Positions 1 to 12,426 of a DNA stretch of 64,000 nucleotides are shown piece after piece. A program made the translations under genes and the position numbers. The notes under the pieces are model-generated. The model was not told the DNA's origin. It saw only the letters and a program-made list of their open reading frames with translations, and made no database searches. Location of the stretch: assembly GCA_025677815.1 (NCBI GenBank), contig JAIXMP010000006.1, forward strand, positions 1,302,001-1,366,000. Reading direction: 5' to 3'. Within the stretch, counting starts at the first letter, position 1. Every line of letters starts with the position of its first letter. Source of the stretch: Phascolomyces articulosus. Its lineage: Eukaryota > Mucoromycota > Mucoromycetes > Mucorales > Lichtheimiaceae.

Positions 1-3000
1 TAAAGTGAAAAATGTTGATGTCGTTGTCGCCATACTTCACAACTGACCATTTCAGGAGGACATACAATAGGATCAGCAATAATCCAATCACACCAACCAC
101 CACCCAATGTACCAGCAAAACCCATAAAAGAGCATTGCACGGGACATGGTCTTGCTGCAAAAATCTCGTTCCGTGCTCCTTTTGTATAACCATTCAAATT
201 TACCAATACATGAATACCATCCTGAATAATACGATCGACCACTTGTTGATTTGACCAATTAGACACATCAATAAATGTTTCTGCTTCCCTTTCAATCTTT
301 TGTCGATAAGGGGATTGATCACTAGGCGTCGTGGCATAACAAAACACTTGATATTTTGTTGTATCATGGAATCCAAACACCGATTGCATTAAATGAGCCA
401 ATGGATGGTTATTGAAATCCGACGACACATAACCAATCTTGAGTCTAGGTGCTGGAGGCGGAGGCGGAGGGTACACATGACTTGCCACCCAAGATGAAGT
501 CAACGTACCATGGGATATTCGTAAAGCATTTCGATGAGAAATCAATCGCACTTCACGCGCTGACAATGGATAAGTAAATGTATGGAAAGGCAAGACTGTA
601 GGTACAGGAGGAGCCGAAAGACTTGAGGGAATCAATGGGCGTTGGTATCTTTGTGAAGCTTCCGGCGTGACCATGATAGCATTATGAGGAGTATCCGATC
701 GTAAAGTGGTTCCATAATGTTCCAAATACCAATTCCGTTGCAATCGCCGCATGATACGTTCAATCAATCGAATCACCCATCCTCCTTCATTCTTTTTGTT
801 GGTATTGGTCGATTGTTCTGAAAAATGTGCCAATCGGTTTGTCCATAATTCCACCAATCGTGAAGAGTCACTGTTGTTCATTGCATGGACACCACTGGAT
901 TGTACCAATAATTCGGCCAATTGTTCACCCAACGATTTGCCTTGCGCATCGATTTGCATCTTGAGGACACCCACACCCCAAACAGCACCATCATCCAATT
1001 GTTTTTCAACAATATCAACCACACGTCCAATCCATCCACTACGTGCATTAACATCACCTGCAGCAGGATAATAATTACCCAGTTGGTCCACTGTGGCTTC
1101 GTTACCAACACCACCACGACCACGCCAATCGCAAACGCCACCCAAAGAATTGACCAAACCACATACGGCATCGACAAAGTTGGGATTAACATCCACTGCA
1201 CGTCGATACCATTGAACGGAATCCTGGACACGACCCATATCTTTGATAGCATTTCCCAAATTGGCCAAAGCAACATCGAATCGAGGATTGCATTCAACCG
1301 CCTTTTCATACATACAAACGGCTTCCGTAAGATGGCCCATGTCTTTCAATAAGGATCCCAAATTGGTATACAAATGAGGATGACGATTATCCAATTGTAA
1401 ACCATACATGTAATATTGCATCGCCAACATAGTGCCTGTTGTTGTCGCTTGTTGCTGTTGTTGATTGGATGTGGAGGTAGATGGTAATTTGACAGCCAAT
1501 GCAGCGCTGGCCCCTGAAATATTGCTAAGAATAATACCCAAATTATTGGCTGTCGATGGACTTGGATGAAGTGCAAGACTAAGATAATACAATGGTAATA
1601 ATAAGGACATAGTTGGTGTAGCTGCTCCTTCTGCTGTAGCAGCAGCAGCAATTGCTGGTGTGGAAGGATTCATCATGTCTTGAAACAATTTTGCCAATGT
1701 CAACAAAATAGTAGATGTCGTTTGATTGGCTTGTTGTAAAGCATTGGTAGCATTACTATTGTTATTATTATTATTATCCGTTGCACCCGTAGCTGCTCCA
1801 TTCGTTGCACCATTAGATGTTGTCGTGGTCGTTGTTGTTGTTGCTGTCGTAGAACCTGGCGTTAATCCCACCAATCCAGGCAAGACACCACCCGATTGAC
1901 CAAATGCAATTTGAATAATCCGTACCGCTTGATCCGGTTGAAGTAATACAAGTGGTAATGCTGAAGAATCCAATAATTTACCATATTGTGTAGCCTCCAT
2001 GACTGCTGTAGAGCCACATGCCAAGGCAATATGATTGCCGACTGCGACGAGATCTGTACCGCCAAATACCAATTCTAATCCTTTCTCATACTCACGTCGT
2101 GCCCCGATAATATCACCAAGCGCATATTTTAAATTTCCCTTGGCATAGAATAAATTTTGCATTCTTGGTAATTGATGTGTCGGTAATTGTTTGGGTGCTT
2201 TGATAGGACCATTGTTTAAATGGGCTGCTTCTTGGCCTTTGAAGAAATAATGTTCTACAAATTCACAAACACGCAAAGCTTCTTTGTAACGTGGAAATCC
2301 CTGTTGTTGTTGTTGTTGTTGTTGTTGATGATGTTTACCACTTTCATTTGTCATTGAGTTTAAGTTTGTACTACCATTATTCTGCGTCATCGATGCTGCT
2401 GATATGGAGGAGGGTGTTGCTGATGAGGATACTCCCAATAAGCTTGATGATGTCGTAGTAGTCATGGTTGTATCTAATGATGAAGAAACTGCAATCTTTG
2501 CTGACCCTTTATCCAATAAATCCAAAGATTTATTATCACTGGTACTTGAATTATTATTATTGGTAGTCGATGAAGTATTGGTTGTAGTTGTAGAACACAG
2601 GACACCAACAAGATTTTCCACTGCATCCCAATAACCTGGTCTAAGTTTCACAGCTCGGTACCACCATTGTTCTGCCTCCGCTGTACGTCCCATGCTCCGC
2701 AAGGTCGTACCGATATTGCTCATGGCTTCGACATAATGCGGATCATATTTTAAAATCAATTGGTTGTATTGTAACGAAGATTGATAATCCTGATAGGTAT
2801 AATAGACACATGCCAACAATAACAAGGTCGGGAGATGATCAGGATATGCATTATGAATCGTATGTAAAATCGTTACTAATTCTGGATTTCGTGGTGCTGT
2901 AGAATACAATGTATGTGCGTATTGTAACATATTTTCACGCCATTCTTCTGTCCATTGTACATTCGCCAAGGGATACATCACACCTGATTGTTGTTGCTGT

Positions 3001-4119
3001 TGTTGTGATGATAATGGAACAATGGAAGAAGTAGATACATTGGATCCTCGTGCCACGCCAGCAGCGACGGCAGCTGCAGCTGCAGCCGCCGCCAAATAAT
3101 GTTGTTGATTTGTTACAGCAGAAGGAGATAAAAGTTGATTTAAATCATTATTGGTATAGGGATACATATGTTGTTGGGATGTTTTTTGAAGTTGTAATAA
3201 CTGTTGTTGTTGTTGTTGTTGTACAGCCATTTGAAATTGTTGTGGATTTAATCCCAAACTATCCAAGGTAGGTAATACAGCAGCTGCGGCAGCAGCTGCA
3301 GCCATTGTATTACTGTTATTATTATTATTATTCGAGGTATGATGATGTTGATGAAGTGATTGTTGTTGTTGCTGTTGTAAATGTAGAGCGTGTTGTTGTT
3401 GTTGATGATGATGATGAGGAAGATGTTGATGTTGTGCAGCTGTACTACTTGTCCCATGACGTTGTTGTTGATGTTGATATTGTTTTTGAAATTCTGGATC
3501 TACCCGACTTGACAGATATTGTCTACGTTTTGGATCATAATAATGATTGACCCAACCATTAGACCCTTCAAAATAATAGCTTGCCAAAGTGGGACTTTGT
3601 GGTGGTAACATGATAGAAGGAAGATAATGCGACTGTTGTTGTTGAGATTGTTCATGATAATAATGTTGATACAATTGTTGATATTGACTAAAAGCGGATT
3701 GAGGTGAAGACAAGTGTTGTTGTTGTTGCTCATGTGTTGCAGGTTGAAATGATTGTTGTGGTAATGGTTGCAATTGTGTTACTTGCTGTTGTTGTTGCGG
3801 GTATATATAAGAAGAAACAACAGAAGTAGGGTCATATTGTATTGCTATAGCAGGTTGGAGTTGTTGCTGTTGTTGTAATTGGCCATTACGAGAAAACTAA
3901 TGAATAAAGTTATTCTTATTAGTATATAAAAAGAAGAAAACAAGCATCTCGATTGAAAGAACAACAAAAAAATAAAGTTTTTACAGAATCAGAGTCATGC
4001 CGTAACCGTGTCGTTATTGTAGCTTCTTGTTGTTTTTGACGACTTGTAGTAGTATGAGCTTGTAAATAAAGTCTATCAGCAGGAAAAGCACCAGGCATAT
4101 AGTTTTGTTGAAATAACAT
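1..4119 (-). CDS. OGT: UDP-GlcNAc:protein O-GlcNAc transferase (GT41), C-terminus beyond left edge
   Basis: The enzyme adds O-linked N-acetylglucosamine to Ser/Thr of nuclear and cytosolic proteins. Exon 1 is 4119..3985 (45 codons, starts MLFQQNYMPG), the intron is 3984..3897, and exon 2 stays open from 3896 to the window edge, giving about 1,340 residues so far. Residues about 46-350 are low complexity, with poly-Q, poly-H and poly-A runs. TPR units follow near residues 365-440 and again near 880-960 (LYTNLGSLLKDMG, ALANLGNAIKDMG). The catalytic half begins near residue 1195 with LKIGYVSSDFNNHPLAHLMQ, the GT41 signature containing the catalytic-region His, then LVNLNGYTKGARNEIFAARP and CSFMGFAGTLGG. 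The rest of the GT41 C-lobe must lie to the left. TPR-GT41 proteins are typical of animals, plants and basal fungi. Ser/Asn-rich inserts around 1740-1860 and 2290-2620 separate the TPR blocks. The exon 1 start is the only in-frame ATG near a splice donor. Confidence 0.93.
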
Positions 4120-6112
4120 TATATGAAGAAGAATAAGAAGAAGAAATAGAGGAAGGAGGAGGAAAAAGAAGTAAAAGAAAGGGAGAAAAAGAGGTAGAAA
4201 TGGATAATAATAATAATAATAGTAAGAATAGAATAATAATAATAATAATAAAAGAAAGGAAGAAGAAGAGGAAGAGGAAGATAAAGTAAAAAAGGTTTAA
4301 AGGGAGTTTATTTGCGGGTATTCAACAAACTTGATGCTTTACAAGGAGAGTGCTCTTTGAACACTTATTTAACACAAACACTCTTTTTTTTTCTACCTTT
4401 TTTCTTTTGAAGTGGGAAAAAAAAAAGATATTGTTATTGAGAAATTTAAACAGCGTCATCGAACGCTTGATTAGACACTATTCCTTTTTTGGAAAGGTTT
4501 ATAAACTCTCTCTCTTTCTCTTTGCATCCCGTGTCTTTTTTACACACACACAGTCTTTTTGTATACACACGTTTATATATAAATATATATATACTGATAC
4601 ACTGTTAAATATATAATATATCATTTATTATATATACTTCTTTATCAAAATAGAATGTTACTTTTAAAAAGTAAAAGAATACAATAAATATAAAAAAGAA
4701 AAAAATCGTTTCATCATCAACTGACTGGGGGAGGAGGAAGACAAAGGATGATGATGGGGGGAATGATTTTGGGGGGGGCTTTATAGAGAAAGAGAGAGAG
4801 GAGCGTTTTGGGGGGGGGAGATGAAGTAGGAGAGAGAGAAGGGCCACTTTTTTTTTAAAAAAAAAAGTGTGTAAAAAGGTCTGTACACTGATTGAATAAC
4901 ACATCGTCATCAACATCATCATCATCCTATTCATTATTAACACTCTATTAATAGACTTTTTCTGTTGCTAAGCGGTCAATTCATACGTAACCATGTCAAT
5001 AAAAAGATGATAACATTATAGCAAAGCCACGTTGCTTTATATGCTGTTACAGTAATAAGAAAATATAAAGTGGATGAATGAATGGAGGAATGGGTGTGTG
5101 GAAATCCCTCTTTCCTTGAGAAAGAAAAATTGGGGGGTGCCGTATATATATAATGTAAAATGGGATGGGGAACATCACCCATCAACCCATCCATCAGTAA
5201 GCAAGAAGGGAGTATATATGCTCTTCTGTATGGAGGATATTATAAAATACATGATATAGACAAGAATGATCATCACCATTAATTACAGTAAAAAGTGATA
5301 GAAACTGATATGGATAATAATATGTGAACAGTTAAAATTGAAATCAAAAAAGAAGTACATAGCTTATTGGTGACAAAATGATTATAATAATAAATGATGT
5401 GATATTTTATACGTAAAGGCGTACAAAAGGAACCAGAGGCTAGGCCCTTCCTCTTCATCATTATATATAACTTCTCCTACTTTTTATCATCATCTTCTCC
5501 TTTGTAAAAATTTATATATATATATATATATATATTCAACAATGTCATCGATATATATATAAAAGAAAAGAAAGGCTTAGTTACTAGTATATAGTAGTAG
5601 CAGTTTATTGTTGGGGGATCTACTTATTATCATCACATGCCATTTACACCACATTATATATTAAACAACAAGCTACATTCAAGTTAACAAGAGGTTATTA
5701 TTTCAATTATTAATAATAAGATGGGTGGTAGTTGTGGGTAGCCATCGCAGTAAAAAAGCGAGACTATGCATAATTTTTTTTTGTATGTGTGATGATTAGC
5801 CTTAAAAAAACGTGTTCGAATGATAAACTGTGTTACTTTTAATTAATATAATAAAAAAAAGACGATGGGTTTTTTTTACATGATTATATTAAAAAGAAAC
5901 GCATCGTTTTACATGGGGTTTATACTAGAATAGAAAAAACCAAGAAGAAGAAGAGGAGGAGGAGAAGTAAAATAAAAAAGAAGGGAGGGTGAGAATAGTA
6001 AAAACAAAGAGGTGTTGTGTTCGCTGTTTTTCTCTGGTAGTAGTTAAAGAATATTTCTACGTATTTTTTTCCTTTCTTTTGACATTATTTTTATTTAACA
6101 TAATAATACATT
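4120..6112. other. Divergent intergenic region, low complexity
   Basis: This spacer lies between the O-GlcNAc transferase (leftward) and the Ser-rich gene (rightward), so it should hold both promoters. It contains purine-rich runs (GAA/GGA) at 4120-4290, G and T homopolymers at 4770-4870, an AT dinucleotide run at 5513-5534 and pyrimidine/purine tracts to 6110. Short open frames here have the composition of simple repeats and no family resemblance. I see no gene. Confidence 0.7.
5513..5534. repeat. (TA)n microsatellite
   Basis: An uninterrupted TA dinucleotide run in the spacer; a similar run sits inside an intron of the next gene at about 7584-7606. Confidence 0.9.
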
Positions 6113-6329
6113 ATGGAACGACGTTTTATGTCTAATAGTCTTCACCAACATAGAGCACGTCGTGAAAGTTATACTACCGATGACGAAGATCCTTTAGGTC
6201 GAATGTCTGATCTTGAAAGTGACAGTGGTGGTAGTCAAACACATATTAACAACAGCAACAACCATATTCATAATACTTCCAATAATACCAACACTCATAA
6301 CAACAGTACCAACAATAACAGCACCAGCA

Positions 6330-6361
<32 letters not shown>

Positions 6362-8241
6362 CAAAGTACAGCAATGAGAGATTTCATTCCTTTATTAAGA
6401 CGTAGACGATCGTCTTCTGTATCATTAACAGCATCCCCTTCATCGTCTTCACAAAAAATGAGTATTGATTCTGACGATAATCGTTCCGTGTCTTCTTTAT
6501 CTGCAAGTGTTGGGAATAATGGTGGTAGTAGTACAAGTCGTCCAGTTCTCTCCTCATTTTCCTCACGATCATATTTTCCGCTGCAACAACAACAATCAGA
6601 CACAATCATGCCTCCACCTCCTTCACCTTATAGACGATTCACTCGTTCTCTTTCTTCTGAACTTTCTTCTTCTCCCACTTCTTCTTCCCAACATCATCAT
6701 CATCATCTTACTTCTTGGGGTTCTCCTTCTCGTCATCCTCATTCCCAACAACAACAAGTCTCTTCTTCTTCTACTTCTTCACAACCACCACAACCTATTT
6801 TTACTTTGGATGAAATCATGGTCGATCCAAATACAACATCCAATGCTTCACCATCTTCCTCTTCCTCTTGTTCCGCTGATAGGAAGTTTATTCAACCCAC
6901 CATACCGCCTTTATTAGGAACAAGTAGCAGCGGTAATAGTTCGCGTCCAAATATGCTGCGTCGTTCTTCTTCATCCGATCGTATATCCCATCCTTCACAT
7001 CAACAACAACATCATCATCATCGACATCATCAACGTTCAGCAAGTAGTAGTAGCGCAGAATCAAGTCCTGCAAAACGAAATTCTGATCCAGAACGACGAA
7101 GTGTAACAAGAAGAAGTTCTTTATACGTAAGTTTTTGATCTATAGATGGTGTACTACATTCCCCATATCTCCCTTGACTGTTTTTAATCTTAACTAACCG
7201 ACCCTTCTTCTTTTTTTATTTTCACTAATACATACATTCATTTATTCATTCATTATCATAGCCACGATCCAAAGCCTTAGCAAGAGTCATGAGTCAAACA
7301 GAGGTAAATATTATTATTGTTTTACAATGAGGGCAAAAAAGAAAATGAGAAAAACTCATTGATATCAATGAATGAATGATAGGAGGATACAAGACCTGCC
7401 GATGTAGAAATGCGTAGGGAGCGGGATATGACACAACAGATAAAAGCACGACTAGGCAGAATGTCAATGGATACCGATTCATTAGCAAGTAGTAGTAGTA
7501 GTGCAGCCAGTAATATTGGAAGTACAAGCGGGGCAAGTTGGACAACAAGTAATTGTGGTACCACTGCTAAACCTACCGTAAGTGAATATATATATATATA
7601 TATATAATTAGTTTAAGGAGATCAAAAAAAAGTAATTAATTTCTATTATTTTTATATATAGCCATCTGGATCAGTTCCTGCTGTTGCATGGGCTCGTATA
7701 AGAGATCCTGAAGGTTCTCCTACCATGCCACCGTATCATGCATCTAAACTCAACCCAGAAATGGAAATGACCGTAAGCCATATGATTCTTCTTTTATACA
7801 GATCTTTTTTTTTTCACAACATCACTAAAATATGATTTATTATTAAATGCATATAGAACTTTCAATTTGATAATCTTCCATCACCTATGCAACAAACGTA
7901 TAAAAGTATTAAACGTAAATGTAAGTAGTATCCTTATCTCGACATAGTGGAGAAGAGTTGTCAAAAGAAGAATTATAATATACTAATTGAACAAAATAGC
8001 ATCGGAGGATCGATTTGAGCCTTACCCTACCAGTAGTTTGAAACGTAGAGCAGTATCACCTTCAGTCTCTGCTTCAGGATCACCCGTATTATCAGCTATC
8101 TCCAGTCCTCCTTACTCGTTTTATGGTAGTAGTCCAACTAGTAATGCTGCAGCACGTGCTCAACAAAAACCAGGACAATTATCATCATTTAATTTACAAG
8201 ATGCAAGTGGTGGTCTCAGTAGGATGTCATTGAGCGAATGA
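6113..8241 (+). CDS. Ser/Asn/His-rich protein of unknown function, six exons
   Basis: I do not recognise this protein. Exons are 6113-7126, 7262-7303, 7383-7577, 7662-7772, 7857-7920 and 8000-8241; all junctions are GT-AG, the frame closes, and the product is 555 aa. The first exon (338 aa) is strongly biased to Ser, Asn, Gln and His with basic patches (RRRRSSS, KRNSDPERRSVTRRSSLY). The last three exons look more constrained: SKLNPEMEMTNFQFDNLPSP, a basic segment at the exon 5/6 junction (KSIKRK), EDRFEPYP and KRRAVSPS, then a short Ser/Gly tail ending MSLSE. RxxS-type sites and basic clusters suggest a phosphorylated nuclear protein; this is inference only. No catalytic motif or membrane segment is visible. 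The acceptor of exon 3 could also be three bases later without changing frame. Confidence 0.8.
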
Positions 8242-8574
8242 TAACTTTAAACTTCTCTGATTACTTTATATATACATATTTGTTTTTTTTTTCCTTTCCT
8301 CATCATTATTATCATTTCTATTATTATCATTACTATTATTATCATTTTACTGTTGTTATTTTTCATGTTTATAAAGTCATTTTCGTATATCTTTCATTCT
8401 GTTACTATCGCCTATACATTGTACACAAATACACAAAAAATTCCCACACTTGAAAAATGTTGTTTTTATCTTTGGACACTTAAAAAACAATCACGCATCC
8501 ATCCTCTTCTTTCATTCTTCTTTTTCTTTTTTTCTTTCTTTTTTTTTTATAAAATAAAATATATTTTATTACAA
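8242..8574. other. Short T-rich spacer
   Basis: Pyrimidine-rich DNA between the Ser-rich gene and the SDR gene in the same orientation. It should hold the terminator of the first and the promoter of the second; the start of the second is preceded by an AT-rich stretch. Nothing else seen. Confidence 0.6.
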
Positions 8575-10006
8575 ATGACAGGTCATCAAAGATTGTCTGG
8601 AAAAGTGGCTATTATCACGGGTGCAGCAAGGTAGATCTATCCACAGCATTAGAAACTAGTGAATGGTCTTTTACTTTCATTTCGACTAATCGATGGAAAT
8701 GATAATAATAAAAGTGGCATTGGATTTGAAGCTTCTGTTTTATTTGCCAAAGAAGGTGCTCAAGTAGTATGTGCTGATTTGAATGAACAAGGCATTCAAA
8801 AGACAGTGGAGAAAATCACTACTTTGGTAGGTGAAAACAGAGCTATTGCTGTCAAAACCGATGTATCCAAAGAAGAGCAAGTCAAACATCTTGTTGATAC
8901 TGCTGTTCAAACGTTTGGTAAATAAATTTTTATCTACAAGTACAACCTCCCATATGAACGCGTTTTTTGAATAATGAACTAAAACAAGTTGGCGTTTTTA
9001 TCTTTAGGCAAGTTGAACATTATGTTTAATAATGCAGGTATTATGCATCCTGAAGATGATAGTGCTTTGACAACGGAAGAACGTATTTGGTTCGTATATC
9101 ATTATTATTGGAAATGCAATGGTCATGTTTCAAATTTTATATGAATATAAAGGGATTAACCGCGTTCAATGAATTGATAGGAACCTAACCATGGATATCA
9201 ATGTCAAAGGCGTTTGGTTTGGATGTAAACATGCTATTATCGCCATGCGAAACGCGGGTGGTGGATCTATTATCAACACGGCTAGTTTCGTTGCGTTACG
9301 TGGTGCAGCGACACCTCAGCTTGCATGTATGTAGCACTTTACTCTTATTTCTCTATTTATATCAACATATACTTAATTTAAAACTTTTTCTTTGAATATA
9401 ATTCTTATATTAGACACTGCATCCAAAGGAGCCGTATTAGCCATGACGTAATCTTGTTTTCATCTATTATAAATCATTGAAATTTTGTTGGTAAAAGGGA
9501 ATGTGTTTACTTACGAACACCATGTTGTTTTTTCTTTGTGTAGCCGGGAACTCGCCATGGTGCATGCTCGGGAAAACATTCGGTTTAACGCATTATGCCC
9601 CGGTCCTTTGCGTACACCTTTATTGATGGACTTTTTGAATACAGAAGAAAAGAAACAACGTCGTATGGTTCATCTTCCTCAAGGACGATTTGGTAATTAT
9701 AGAAAGAAACTTTTTAGAGTGATTATTAAAAAAAAAAGTATGATAACTGATTATATAAAACAGGTGAAGCTATCGAACAAGCTTATGGAGCATTATTCCT
9801 TGCTTCAGATGAAAGTTCTTATGTAACAGGAACTGACTTTTTGGTGGATGGTGGGTTGGCAAATGCTTATGTGGTACGTTGAATTATAAACTAAAGGAAT
9901 AGGGGCGCGCACTCATAAGTACCCGATACTAACATATCAATATAATAATTAGACACCTGAAGGAGAGCCCATTGGTCCTGTACCACGTAACTTTGCAGAC
10001 TCGTAA
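8575..10006 (+). CDS. Short-chain dehydrogenase/reductase (classical SDR), eight exons
   Basis: This is an NAD(P)-dependent oxidoreductase; the substrate is not evident. Exons are 8575-8630, 8715-8917, 9008-9089, 9181-9326, 9414-9447, 9544-9692, 9764-9873 and 9953-10006, giving 277 aa, the usual length of classical SDRs. The Rossmann glycine motif TGAASGIG forms across the exon 1/2 junction, which supports that splice. Further marks are an acidic residue after beta-2 (CADLN, favouring NAD), NNAG, the active-site Ser in INTAS, YTASK (YxxxK) split across the exon 4/5 junction, and a CPGPLRTPL loop. The C-terminus has the family's YVTGTDFLVDGG followed by a short Pro-rich tail. The nearest general resemblance is to glucose/3-beta-hydroxysteroid-type and FabG-like dehydrogenases; I cannot choose. 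There is no signal peptide, so it is probably cytosolic. Confidence 0.93.
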
Positions 10007-10288
10007 AGAAATAATAATAATAAAAATAAAAATATGGGTAATAGTAGTAGCAATAATTACTCTTTTCTTCTTTCATTGATATCGGTATTGTTCTGGGTCT
10101 ATATACATATTTTTTTTGCTTTTGTTTTAATGAGTCAGAATGATTTTTTTTCGAAATCATGCAGGCAAGGATGATTTGTATATAAAGCTGAGTCTTTTTT
10201 TTTTTTTTTTTGTTTCTGTCAACTTTTTGTTGTGATAAAAAACGATCTATTCGATCGATCTTGTGTATAATATATATAAATATATGCA

Positions 10289-11776
10289 ATGCCAGTCCCT
10301 ACTGATCCACAATTGCATGCTTCTACCAGTGAAGAACAACAAGAGACAGAGCTTGTATTGCCAGAAACAACAGCTCAAGATATTAAGAATTGCGCGTTTT
10401 CTTCATGGTATCCACAATTCCGAACAATGACATTTCGATCCAAGATCTTGCCTTTACCTACTGAATTTGTTGATTATTTGAATGCGGATGGGATCTATTT
10501 ACCAGAAGAAGGGTAGCTAAGAAGAAATAAAAAAATATATACTATAGTCTATGCATGTTGGAGAAGGAGCCATATAATGGACATTGTTTAACATAACCCG
10601 ATATTTATCTATACGATAGACAACCCCAAGCATCTGCCACGTTGGAAGAACTTGACCCATCTTCTGACGAAGAAGAGGATGAAGAAAATACAAACATACC
10701 CGACTTTCCAGAAATTGAAGCGTTTATACGAGAATCCATCCAAGAATTAGGTGGGGCTGCGTTTCCAAAACTGACATGGAGTTCACCACGCGATGCAGCA
10801 TGGATTGCTGCTACTCAGTCATTAAAATGTACTTCACCTTTTGATGTCTTTTTACTTTTAAAGTCCTCGGATTTTGTGAATCATGATGTCAACTATGCTT
10901 TTGAACACTGCACTTCTGGAATAGAGCAAGAACAACAACATCAATTAGTGCTTCGAAAATGGCAGGATTTACAACCACCCATGGAATTTAGAGTGTTTAT
11001 CAAGAATAAGGAAATCATTGGTAAGGGAATATAAACTAAGGCAATTACTGTGGATTACTATTAAAAAAACTGGACTATTCTTTTAATATATATAAAATTA
11101 GGTATATCACAACGTGATCTTACATATTATGAGTTTTTGGAAGGAATGAAGGATGATATTGAAGATATGATTTTCGACTTTTTTGAAGATCACGTACAAC
11201 AAATGTTTCCTAGTGATAATTGTAATGTATCATGAGCGAGAAGGGAAAGTGGATGAGAATAGGTAATCAAGGTGGTGTACTAATTAAAATAAATCAATTC
11301 AATAGATGTAATGGATGTATATGTAGAACGACAACGACGTAAAGTTTGGATTGTTGATTTTAACCCATTTACACCTGCTACAGATGGACTTCTTTTTGAG
11401 TGGTCTGAGCTAACACAATGTAAGTTTACTTTTTTTTTCTTTCGAGCTAATCTTGTTCTTGAGAAAAGATACTTAACGCTAGGCCGATATAATATATATA
11501 GTGGATGTGAATCATCATCACTCTGAACAACAAGAAGATCAACATGAACCTGAATTCCGCATTATCCATTCCGAAGCAGAAGCCAACACACATGTATGTA
11601 GTGGACCTCGATTTGCCACCAACATGGTTCCTCGTGATATGATTGATTTATCAGATGGTCGAACTGTAGCAGAATTTGCTGAAGAATTCCAACGAGCCAT
11701 GATGTTGGCAGAAATGCATCAAGATGATGACAGTAGTAGCGATGAGGAGAATAATCATAGTAATGAACGATCATAA
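10289..11776 (+). CDS. CDC123: CDC123 / D123 family eIF2 assembly factor
   Basis: Cdc123 is the ATP-grasp-like chaperone that binds eIF2-gamma and promotes assembly of the eIF2 heterotrimer, so it is needed for translation initiation and cell-cycle entry. Exons are 10289-10512, 10620-11020, 11102-11221, 11306-11419 and 11502-11776; the product is 377 aa, near the usual 330-380. Family marks are [11 protein letters not shown] near residue 32, [47 protein letters not shown] and [20 protein letters not shown] (the metal/ATP site DFNPF lies at its end). An acidic stretch ([10 protein letters not shown]) sits between the first two blocks and another at the C-terminus, as in yeast. The ATG at 10289 is used because one at 10284 is out of frame. 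The gene is convergent with SPC1. Confidence 0.96.
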
Positions 11777-11918
11777 ATAAGAGGATGAATTTTTTGTAAT
11801 ATATTTTTTCAATACCATGCATTGTTGTGTATGTATGTTGTTTGGGAATAGGTGAACAAAATGAAGAGGGGGAGGTGAAAGCGTGTCATAGAAGATGCAT
11901 ATTCTCTTTTTATTATTA

Positions 11919-12426
11919 TTATTTTGTTGCTTTAGTTGAAGGAAGCCATTTTTGTGGGTGACGATTATACATAGGCCATGGTGGTAAAACAACCTATATA
12001 ATTGAATAGAATATAAGTCACCAATGGGTATAGCAATTTCTCTCTGCTCTTATTGTTTAATAAGACCACTTACAACTGCCGCAAGGAAAATACCCACTGA
12101 GAATATGCCTACTGTTATTAACAACGATTCAGAAACATATCCTGTAACAAACCCAATCACCTATAAATATATAAATGGTTTTTTTTAGTCCATGGATAAC
12201 ATTGGCTCCATTATAATAATAATAATAATAATAAAAAGGAAGATTATTTACGGCAAAAGAGATGAGAATCAAATGTGTGAGTTGATCAGCAAGACCTTGT
12301 CCTTCGAAATCCTATTTTCATATTAAATTAAAAAATGCGTGTTCATTCTTTTTTCATCAATCCATCCATCTCGTAAAAAAAAGGCTTGTTTACTATAGTC
12401 CATTCAAAATAATCTGCAAGAGCCAT
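11919..12426 (-). CDS. SPC1: Signal peptidase complex subunit SPC1 (SPC12 family), four small exons
   Basis: This is a small non-catalytic subunit of the ER signal peptidase. Exons on the minus strand are 12426-12394, 12311-12252, 12160-12074 and 11993-11919 (11, 20, 29 and 24 codons plus stop), all in phase 0, giving 84 aa. The spliced protein begins MALADYFEWT, continues IDFEGQGLADQLTHLILISF, then VIGFVTGYVSESL, and ends LPPWPMYNRHPQKWLP plus a short basic tail. The D-GQ-LA-Q block, the G-GY block between two hydrophobic helices, and the PPWP-Y-RHP-KWLP ending are the SPC12 family pattern, and the size matches human and yeast subunits. Both membrane helices are visible (LTHLILISFAVIGF; LLITVGIFSVGIFLAAV). 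Exons are too short to be noticed as open frames. The exon 1 start is inferred from distance to the family core; an in-frame upstream extension exists but is unlikely. Confidence 0.9.

Noticed and set aside
878..1352. Two overlapping 143-codon open frames on opposite strands
   Set aside because: Both lie inside the O-GlcNAc transferase exon in other frames; the true frame is open throughout and carries GT41 motifs.
4605..4943. Minus-strand 112-codon open frame with Phe/Ser-rich product
   Set aside because: It is made of translated homopolymers and simple repeats in a spacer, with no family motif or splice context.
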